From assembly GCA_040954595.2 (NCBI GenBank), contig CM082595.2, positions 2,914,001 to 2,978,000 on the forward strand: a stretch of 64,000 bases of DNA, in the 5' to 3' direction. Both the position numbers and the translations under genes were made by a program. The stretch is from Balanoglossus misakiensis (Eukaryota; Hemichordata). The notes under the pieces are model-generated. The model did not search any database. It was not told the origin of the DNA and saw only the letters and a list, made by a program, of their open reading frames with translations. Positions 11,504-19,466 of the stretch are shown piece by piece (the first letter of the stretch is position 1; each line of letters begins with the position of its first letter).

Positions 11504-13099
11504 GAGCTTGCAATGTACTTGGGTGTACTGCAGACTGCATCTGAGTGCAACGAGAACTTGAGTAAGACTGCAATACAGATTAATTGACACCTGAACAATA
11601 GCAGTGTCTATAGTTTGATAATAATCCAGTATTGTTTGCTTGATATGTATTGTATTGACAATTCCTAACTTGAAACTTGCTATTTCAAAGTACACTCATA
11701 TCTCTTCAACAGATTGTAGAAATACACTTTAATATGTAGAATGTGTTGACCAACTTGTCAAAAAAACTATAGCTGGTTGAATAATTGGTCATATAACAAT
11801 ATCTCACCTCGTATATTCTTGACATGTTCAACAAATGACTCAATTTGCTTGTACTAAACTTACATCTTTCTTTTTCTTTCGTTTTTGTCCACCTTCATCT
11901 CCTGTTGCCTTTTCTCTTTTCTTACGTTTTGGTTTTTGTTGTTGCAGTTCATCATCTGTCCTTTTCTTCTTTTTGGCTGAGGTCCCAGGGACTGCACCGA
12001 GACTGTCAATAAAGTCTGGAGAAAAGACACGACCTTCTTGTTCTTTTGTTGTTGCACAACTCCCTTCGTCATCTTCAAGAATGCTGTCATCCAAACTGGC
12101 GCTCGGGCACCCGGGGAATGTTGCTGTTCGGACCTTCCCGAACTCCCCCACTTCAGAGCTGACGGTTACATCGAAATACAAGAATCGCGTTTCTTCTGGA
12201 TTCGTGTTGATTTCTTCCGATAGAAGATTTTCAATCGGGCCTTTCGCTTTGTCTGCAAACGTCAAAAATGGCACAGGATTTGAAAAGTTCATTTTCATTT
12301 CTGCCCGTAGCTTGTACTCAGATAACCGATCCTTGTGATTCACGACACTGTCTAGCTGCCTTTTTATAATTTTCTTTTTCCCCAAAAAAGCTCGTTCAAA
12401 ATCATCTAAAGCTTTCTTCTCCATGAGCCGCACGTTTTGGGACATTGCCTTTGCATGATTCCTAATGGTGGTTCTTCCATTCTTATGATTCTTTGTGAGC
12501 TCTTGGAGCTCTTTCTTCAAACCAGCCTTCACGCCAGGAACCTTTTTGATCTTCTCCGTAATCTGTAGCAACACATTTTTGAAATCCTCCTTTGCTTCCT
12601 TCGCCACACCCTCAATGTCTGTATATTGGTGTGCTGGGTTTGGGTGTTCGCTAAAGGCACACTTCAAACAAACACATTTCTTACAACTCTTGCAGTACAC
12701 GTCCAGCGTTTTGTCTGGGTGTTTTTCGCAGTACGAGGGCTGGTCTGCGATCGGATTTGTGCTTGTCACATCCTGGAATTTACCTGGAACTCGAACGTCT
12801 GGGTTCACAGTTGTGGGGAGCGAGGCCGGGATCTCTCTGGTTTCCATTAAGTCAAACAACCTGTTGACGTTGCGTAGCATTCTGTTTGTCGGCAGTTCTT
12901 TCACGCCTCCCGGAGGCAAAATGAAAGGTTTCCGGCAATTTGGACAAGTCAAGTCGCCCTTGTTGCTCTCTACCCATTCTTCAAGGCAATGCTCACAGAA
13001 GCTGTGCTGACAGTTCAGAAGCTTTGGTACCAGATATTCCTCGAAACAAATGTCGCATATCGTTGTTTCGTCTCGAAGCCAGTCAATTTCAGACGCCAT
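10671..13099 (-). CDS. TRIM-like protein: RING, B-box, coiled coil, poly-Gln and C-terminal SAP-like module
   Basis: Probable E3 ubiquitin ligase. Two exons on the minus strand, 13099-11864 and 11567-10671, joined in phase 0 (donor GAT|GTAAGT, acceptor TTGCAG|TCT), give 710 residues. Exon 1: RING about residues 15-57 (CDICF...CQHSFCEHCLEEW...CPNC), one B-box about 123-165 (CEKHPDKTLDVYCKSCKKC), a helical coiled-coil-like stretch about 170-260, then Lys/Arg-rich nuclear-signal-like runs. Exon 2: a run of about 22 Gln on CAA codons, another basic run, Ser/Thr-rich low complexity, and a terminal helix-turn-helix segment with VDFKGCIEKTELVEKVMRL. That segment resembles the SAP-like module of RNF34/RFFL (KGCCEKWELVEKV). 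No SPRY or NHL domain. If exon 1 were not spliced, the frame would end a few codons after the donor. Kozak context around ATG 13099 is good (ACAAAATGG). Cellular target unknown. Confidence 0.82.
11442..11504 (-). repeat. (CAA)n trinucleotide repeat encoding poly-Gln
   Basis: Uninterrupted TTG repeat on the plus strand, CAA on the coding strand, about 21-22 units within exon 2 of the TRIM-like gene. Likely length-polymorphic. Confidence 0.9.
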
Positions 13100-13726
13100 T
13101 TTGTGTTCTCTGGCCAGCTTGCCACGACGCGTCTACGTCTGTATTGACAGAGTTGAATAAAACTGTCAGATAGAAATGCGATATAGCTATATATTGTCAA
13201 CGCTTATAAGTTCACGCCCCTTGTGGTCATGTATTAGTTATATTGATAGAAGACTGTGGGGGGGGGGTAACTCCGAAAGAGAAAGAGGAACGTTTTCACT
13301 CCTTTGGAAAACATTTTCAGTTTTTTTTACTCGCATAAATTTCAGCAATTACAAATAGCTTTTGGTCATGCTGATTAGATTAATAAAATTGGTTCTGGAT
13401 TCTCCACCAAGTTGTAACATCGTAAGAAAAACCTCGCAATATATAAATAGAAAGTTGCAAAACTTTGCAACTACAAGCAACAAGATTGATAAAACATATT
13501 GGACCCGTCACCGTTATACATGAATACAAACATATCTTCTATGTATTTGTTCATTTTTCATGTTTTGTGATCGGGTTGAGAGACACAATACCACATTAAT
13601 TGTATGAGTTGGGAGATGCCGTTCGCCCGTTATTCACGTGATCGATAACAGTTCATACAAAGAATGCAGGTATACTGGTTAATGTATTACCAGGAAATTT
13701 ATGTGGCACTAATAATAGATTCCAAA
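13100..13726. promoter_or_regulatory. shared divergent promoter region of the two TRIM-like genes
   Basis: About 630 bp separate the two start codons. The segment CAAAATGGCGTC (YY1-like, overlapping the ATG) is present at both starts, in opposite orientation. A G run lies at about 13257-13266. No TATA box is obvious; shared regulation is inferred from geometry. Confidence 0.5.
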
Positions 13727-14860
13727 ATGGCGTCTGCAGGTGAATCGGACGACGATGGCGATAAGTCGCTGAAAGAAGAACTACTAACATGTCAACTTTG
13801 CTTCGAAATATACAAGCTGCCGAAATTGTTGCCATGTCAACACACGTTCTGCGAACATTGTCTCGAGCGATGGGTGGACACTAATCAGGGAAGACTGATT
13901 TGTCCGTGCTGTCGTCAACTTGTTACAATGTCGCCCGAAGATGTTAGGGGACTACCAGCGAATCGAGTGATTGGAAGTTTTTTGGACTTTCTTGTTAATC
14001 GCTCGAAGGCTAAACGTGATACTGAAACAGGTTTGCGATGTGAAACGTGTCCCAAGAATGCTGACAATCGCTGTGTAGAGTGCGCGCAATATCTCTGTAC
14101 CCGCTGTCGTGATGTTCATAGCAAGGGGAAACTGACTAAAATGCACAGGGTGTTGAGCGTCGAAGAATTTGACGAAGAGAGACTGACGAATCCAACTATC
14201 GAGCAACCGTCTACATACTGCGAAAGGCACGTAGACTCACCCATTGAAGTTTATTGCAAAACGTGCGAAGTGTGTGCCTGCGTCAAATGTGCATTTTCGG
14301 ATCACCCAAACCCAGAACATCACCACATCTCTGTTGACGATGCTGCTGTCGAATTAAAAGGTGAATTCGAGAACTTCGTTCAGCGACTTGAAAACTGCCG
14401 AAAGCAAACGCAAGCCGGTCGGTCTGTTGTGACGAAAGAACTTATTGAACTGGAGAAGCACTTCAAGAAAGGAATAGAAAACATAGATAAACACGTTGAA
14501 GAAATTATCAGAAATGCGCAGACGATGCAACGAAAAGCGAAAGAGGACTTCCGACATGCTTTCGAAGCGAAAGAAAAGGTTCTGAAAACTCAAATACGGA
14601 ATTTAGAAACTAGAGAAAATTCCTTGGCGAACACGAGGGAGTTTGCAGAAATGCAAATAAACTCTGCTCAGTTTTTGTCGTTAGAAAGTGAAATGAAACA
14701 GCAAATTGAAAGCATTATCTCGACAGAGGTGAACATGGAACCCGAAGAAAACAATTTCTTGGATTTTGAAGTACAAGGCAGTCCTGATGTCGATAATTTC
14801 GGAGAAGTTCGCACAAACTCGGCCGTTTATTTCAGTTTATATGAGAGAGTGAGTATTTAG
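13727..14860 (+). CDS. TRIM-like protein with RING and two B-boxes
   Basis: Probable E3 ubiquitin ligase, paralogue of the divergent neighbour. I chose ATG 13727 (AAAATGG, matching the neighbour's start) over an in-frame upstream ATG at 13664, giving 377 residues. RING about 22-62 (CQLCF...CQHTFCEHCLERW...CPCC), B-box 1 about 99-140 (CETCPKNADNRCVECAQYLC), B-box 2 about 163-205 (YCERHVDSPIEVYCKTCEVC), then a coiled-coil-like region to about 310. The tail NFLDFEV...NFGEVRT matches LYFDVTV...EFGKVRT in the neighbour. The open frame ends four codons after GAGAGA|GTGAGT (14848), a good donor, so the real transcript may splice onward. The neighbour splices at a related place into a poly-Gln/SAP-like exon; here no such exon was seen. 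The next acceptor in matching phase is the eIF4G-like exon at 15119. Confidence 0.82.
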   Translation: MASAGESDDDGDKSLKEELLTCQLCFEIYKLPKLLPCQHTFCEHCLERWVDTNQGRLICPCCRQLVTMSPEDVRGLPANRVIGSFLDFLVNRSKAKRDTETGLRCETCPKNADNRCVECAQYLCTRCRDVHSKGKLTKMHRVLSVEEFDEERLTNPTIEQPSTYCERHVDSPIEVYCKTCEVCACVKCAFSDHPNPEHHHISVDDAAVELKGEFENFVQRLENCRKQTQAGRSVVTKELIELEKHFKKGIENIDKHVEEIIRNAQTMQRKAKEDFRHAFEAKEKVLKTQIRNLETRENSLANTREFAEMQINSAQFLSLESEMKQQIESIISTEVNMEPEENNFLDFEVQGSPDVDNFGEVRTNSAVYFSLYERVSI

Positions 14861-15392
14861 GCTAATTTATGTAAAAATAAATAGTCCTCAATATTAAGCA
14901 AGCTGTGTTCTTGAGTTCGTCTTCCAAAACGATTTGTAGAATTCATATATTTATTTTAGATACAACTTTACCATGCAGTAAAATTCCTTTTTGAACAAGA
15001 CTGCATGTTCTTTGACTTGTCTACACCAAAAAATACAAATGAAAACACTCTTTAAAGTTCGGCTTTTTGAATTTTCTGCATTTTGTTCTGGTAACTTCTT
15101 TGCTTCTGTCAAATGCAGTCACACACAGAGACGGGAAAGACGTCAGGAGTGGCTGACCAAGATAAAGCTCGATGTGAACCTGAGGTCAACAAAGTACAGT
15201 TAAAGTACAAATACAAGGAAGGTGAGCGACACTGTTCAACCTTAGTAAAAGGATAGGCCAGGGATTAAGTAATGAGAAAAAAACACGAAGTCTGTCAAAA
15301 CTGAACACCACTTCTCTGTTTATAAACACACCACTGAAGCAATCAACTCAACAGAAACATTTTCCATTCCAGGTCAATGGAGTCCGATTATT

Positions 15393-16715
15393 ACATGTGT
15401 GAAGTTGGTTACTAGTTACTAGTTCCTGGTTCCTTATTGGGTTTCCTACGGCCTGGCTAAGCTGATGCCCCGGCACTCTAGGGACCGTTCAGTTTTTACG
15501 GCCTTGGGGGGGGGGGGGGGTGGCAAGTTTGAGTCATCGGTTTTCAAAATCAGGCGGACCCCCCCCCTTCACCCAGGACCAAAACATGATGATCCCCCCC
15601 CCCACCTTTGAACAAATTGAAATGACAAGTCAATACAATAGTTGCTAGAATTGGTAAAACAAGAAAAGTGGCGGGGGGTGGGCGGCAAAATCCAGGGGGG
15701 GGGGGTCACTTAAATTTTGAAGTCCAAAAGGGGGGGGGGTCATCTGGGGTTTTTAAACGTTTAGGGGGGGGGCACATACTTTTGCCACCGAACTTTTGCT
15801 TTTGAGTCCACAAAATTGAGTTGCAGTTTCGCGCCTTTTATTTTACAAACTTTTCTAATGTGGGAGGGGGAGGGGACACCCCCTCCCACACCCACCCCCT
15901 TCATTCTCCACCACATTTCATTTTTTTGCTGGTTTGTCCAGTGTACCAGAGCAGAGTGCTTGCCACCCCAACCCCACCGATGATAATATTTAACAAAGTA
16001 AATACATAAAGGGGAATAATCGTTTAAACCATTTCGCATAACTAATAGTTTCGCGATGCTTCTTGTATATACTAGAAGTTTTATAAATGATGTCATGACT
16101 AACATGACGCCAAATCTGCTAACTTTGAGTGGATAGGCAAAAAGTAAAATTGGTCCTCCCAAACATTGAGATAATTTGCTTTTGAGTTCATTAAAATGCA
16201 ACTTTGAGCTACATATTTTACAAAATTTTCCACCCCGCCACTTTTCTTGTTTTACCAATTCTAGCAACTATTGTATTGACTTGTCATTTCAATTTGTTCA
16301 TAGATTTCTTTATTGCAACGAAGTACTATTATATACTATAATACTTCAATAATACTTTAAGAAATTTATAATTGAGGTGTGAGGAGCCTCATTCCCTTTA
16401 TTGCATACAGTGTACATAGGATCAGGACGGCGAATGTTTTCGGCGTGGGGGGGGGTCATCATATTTTTGGGTCTGTCAGAGGGGGGGGTCATCATTTTTT
16501 GGTCCTGGGTGAGGGGGGGGGGGGCGGCCTGATTTTGAAAACCAATGACACAAACTTGCCCCCCCCCCCCCCCGGCCGTAAAAATTGAACGGTCCCTTAG
16601 AATGGGTGAAATGTGTTATTTTGAATACGGAACAAAATCAGGAACTGGGAACTACCTGCATATTCAGATTGAATCGAATAAGGAACGAGGAACTAGTAAC
16701 CAACTTCACACACCT
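15393..16715. mobile_element. long foldback element inside an eIF4G-copy exon
   Basis: The ends are inverted: GTGTGAAGTTGGTTACTAGT on the left, its reverse complement on the right near 16690-16711. Inner arms continue: 15478-15560 pairs with 16535-16605 (GGGACCGTTCA, ACGGCC, TTTTCAAAATCAGG) and 15605-15672 pairs with about 16228-16302 (CAAATTGAAATGACAAGTC). Long G/C homopolymers are frequent. It interrupts a codon-level match to eIF4G. TTA flanks both ends, compatible with a 3-bp target duplication of the PIF/Harbinger kind, but the exact ends are uncertain. A 168-codon open frame on the minus strand inside it resembles no transposase. Confidence 0.75.
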
Positions 16716-16870
16716 TTAATACAGAGGGAGAAAAGAAATACGACAGAGATTTTTTGCTGCAATTTCAGTTTGATCCCCTGTGTATACAAAAACCTGAAGG
16801 GCTTCCAAAAATAGCTAATGTCATATTAGACTCGGTAAGTTTTTTGATATATTGCCAATTGTAGTGATAG

Positions 16871-16938
16871 TAGCCTGGCCCCAGACCAGTGTGTAGAATT
16901 TCTATATATCTAAAACACACTGGTCTGGGGCCGGGCTA
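16871..16938. mobile_element. 68-bp MITE with 9-bp target-site duplication
   Basis: Arms 16871-16894 and 16915-16938 are inverted repeats of 24 bp with one mismatch (TAGCCTGGCCCCAGACCA...). Flanks are the direct repeat TAGTGATAG (16862-16870 and 16939-16947). The paralogous eIF4G intron (about 1960-1980, TTAGCGATTAGCAAAGATG) is an empty site. A related fragment is at 49459-49510. Confidence 0.82.
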
Positions 16939-17110
16939 TAGTGATAGCAAAGATGTAGCAAAATTTAGAAATTCGCGGAAAGTTCCAAATGGGAGGTAGA
17001 ATTAATACATTAGATTGTCACTGATTTTTTTAAACTGTAGTTAGTTAACAAAGCGGGAACATTGATTTGTGTTGAATTGTTTTACCTCTGGTAGGATATA
17101 TGCTGTTGTC

Positions 17111-17202
17111 TTAACCCTTACAGCTTCAGTTCCCTTTGTAGAGGTCCAATACTACCATAGAAAAAATCAATTTGGACCAAACCATGATGGTGAAAGGGTT
17201 AA
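17111..17202 (+). repeat. TTAA-CCCTTTCACC MITE-like element (duplicated copy)
   Basis: Starts TTAACCCTTACAGC, ends GGTGAAAGGGTTAA. Paralogous to the copy at 2020-2094 in the main eIF4G gene, in the same position upstream of the matching exon. Confidence 0.8.
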
Positions 17203-17565
17203 ATGTGAGTTTTCATTCATGACGGATATGTCTCATTTATTCAGGTCCATGCTAAACAGCCCATGCGGGGAGGGCCACCAATGATTCCCGGCGGCATGAT
17301 GGGTAACAAGACCACGGACTTCATGCCTGCGTACATGGGAGGAGGGAACCAGAAAGGCAAACAGGGTTATGTTCCAAATAACAGGGGACCTCCGCAGAGA
17401 CAATCCCAAAGGGAACCACAGAAAATCATCTATAGCACCTCGCAGGGAACAGAGATCAAGCTCACGGAAAGTGTAGCAAAACCTCTGACCGAGAAAACAG
17501 AAGCGAAGAGTGCCTCTCCAGATAAGCCTGTGACAGAGGTCAGTCTTCTCCCAAGGAATTTCACC

Positions 17566-17700
17566 ACCAGTTTGTTCTATGGAAGTCCAAATTTTTACCA
17601 TAGAAAACAATAACTTTGACGGGGGCATGGTGGTGAAGATGTGTCCATAATGGTTGAAAGGGCGTGTTTAATCTTCAAATGAACATGTGTTGGTGCTTTT
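17566..17700 (+). repeat. repeat or intron fragment similar to eIF4G intron 4760-4890
   Basis: Shares GGTCCAA-like core, TACCATAGAAAAC, ACTTTGA, GCATGGTGGTGAA and the following GTGT...CTTCAAATG with 4760-4890. Either a longer member of the CCCTTTCACC family or a piece of that intron carried in the duplication. Confidence 0.45.
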
Positions 17701-18868
17701 TTTCAATACTTAGCGTTTCTATTTTACTTCCTTCTGTAGCCATATTACCATCAACAACAACAGCAGCATCATCGCCAACACAGACCAACTGGGATGAGTA
17801 TGCAAAGACAAGTTGCACCACAATCTCAGCCAATGTACTCGACAAGTCCCGCTACACATGCAGTTTATAATGCAGTTATGCAACCGCAACCTATACCACA
17901 AAAAACCATGAATGTAAGTAAAAATGCATAACCTCCAAAGCCCACCATTCACCTCTTACAAGTTGGTAGCTGTAATACCCACATATTTGAGGAGTCAACA
18001 TGGATAAATTCTTCAATTCGATATTTTCTTTGCAAAGCATAGAAAGAGATGGGATGGGTTGATCAGCTGCAGGTAAATAAAAGAAATTGCATGGAAATTA
18101 TTGTAAAATTTAACATTTTAAAATTTATTAGGCTAGCTCAAAATAGCTACATACTAACAATAGCTTGTAGTGTCAATCTGCACAACGCAGCCATGTCAAG
18201 TCTGTCAATAGATGGTGTTGTCTGGTGGCTAAAACATCAAGGGTTGGCTGCAAGCAAAACTTGTTTCATGGTTGAAGGCAGTAGTTGTGGTTTAACACGA
18301 GTAACATTTACTATCTTTGACAAATTTTGTTTCTATTTTCATAGTATCCTCAAAGTGTGCGACAAACCTATCAACAGCAGGTGCCTCAACAAGCCAGTGG
18401 GAAGTACATCGCTCCAAGTACGCCACCATATTACACCCAGTCCCCATCCGGCCATGGTAAGTAAACTCTTGGATACATGTCCACTGTGTGGTAATGGTTG
18501 GTAAGTCTAGTGCTACCATCATCATCATGATAAACACAATTAGAAGTGATTGTACTGCATGGTTCAGCCATGATTATTCTGAGTATGAGCATTTTCATTG
18601 GCATTAACATATCCTCTCTCCTCATCCAGAATGTTTGTACCCGGCCCCAACAGGCTACTACGCGCCACCACATCAACTAACATACGCGACGCAGCCCGTT
18701 CAACAGAGGACGTACGGGCAACCACCACAGCGGGAGAAAAAGCTGATCAGAGTCACAGACCCCACCAAAGGCGTCGATATTACGAACGAGATCATGAAAA
18801 GCAGTGGGGGTAGTAATGTCACTACCAGTAACACTGCTTATGTCACACCACCGCTTATCTTACTCTAA

Positions 18869-19466
18869 GTTCTAGTTCTGAGAGTGAAGAAGATTGGTAA
18901 CCCATCTTTCACATTCAATATGTTCAGAGTTTCACAGTGTTGTAGGGAGTCGATGAAAATTTAATTGAAGTTGGCAAATTGAGTTATAATCAGTGCTGAA
19001 AAATGCCTTGCTGCTATCATACATGTACATGTGGAATATTTGTACCTATATTGACATCCAATTTGGTAAAGTCTTCCGGATACCAACAAATGTTCATGAA
19101 ATGTGCAAATTACCATTAATTAGCAAGAGACTTCAAAACATCTCTTCTTATTGATGTACAGTAATGTCCTCAAGGTTATCGTGTCAAAAACTTATATTTA
19201 TTCCAGAGACAAAATACACTCGGCCAAGATACATATGTTTTCATGAATTTTTTTATTGGGATTTCTTACTGGTGATGGTTAATTTTCAACTGAAATTTTT
19301 TTATCTATCAAAGAATTGTCACATTACTCCACACTTGACTTGAAAATAGACGGCAACGAGAGACGAACAGACAACTCAAGGAGTCTCTCTGTAATCGACA
19401 GAGATCAGAAACGTTCTCTCTCAGCCTCAAAGAAGACATTTTCACAGGCGCTACTTTTGCAGTCTT
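18869..19466. other. stretch between the eIF4G copy and FARSB; FARSB 3' UTR
   Basis: On the minus strand this holds the FARSB 3' UTR, with AATAAA at 19252-19257 and 19197-19202. No gene recognised between about 18870 and 19190. Confidence 0.55.
19252..19257 (-). terminator. poly(A) signal, FARSB
   Basis: AATAAA on the minus strand about 210 nt past the stop; a second lies at 19197-19202. Confidence 0.5.

Larger units (their letters stand above)
15119..18868 (+). pseudogene. rearranged partial duplicate of eIF4G
   Basis: Exon-like pieces with splice sites: 15119-15221 (ending KVQLKYKYKEG, like [11 protein letters not shown] in eIF4G); 15373-16834, split by a foldback element, carrying QWSPI on one side and the eIF4E-site motif [11 protein letters not shown] plus KPEGLPKIA on the other; 17245-17538, near-identical to eIF4G exon 2153-2455; then 17740-17913, 18345-18456 and 18630-18868. 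The last three are Gln/Tyr/Pro-rich and contain REKKLIRVTDPTKGVDITNE, which in eIF4G lies N-terminal to everything else here. Middle exons therefore precede N-terminal ones. Junctions 17538|17740|18345|18630 stay in one frame to the stop at 18866-18868. No MIF4G, MA3 or W2 exons follow. It cannot make a normal eIF4G, though transcription of parts is possible. Confidence 0.8.

Noticed and set aside
10671-11573. Stand-alone 300-residue Gln-rich protein gene.
   Set aside because: Its first codon would be TTG within a splice acceptor (TTGCAG); the exon fits in phase to the upstream RING/B-box exon, so I treat it as that gene's second exon.
11105-11598. Thr-, Asn- and Val/Leu-rich frames overlapping the poly-Gln exon.
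   Set aside because: Frame shadows of the CAA repeat and Ser/Thr-rich exon of the minus-strand TRIM-like gene.
15761-16267. 168-codon open frame on the minus strand.
   Set aside because: Lies wholly inside the foldback element, has homopolymer-derived Gly/Pro runs and no domain resembling a transposase or any other protein.
18049-18504. 151-codon open frame overlapping an eIF4G-copy exon.
   Set aside because: A different frame from the eIF4G-like peptide and spans an intron-exon boundary; no domain seen.
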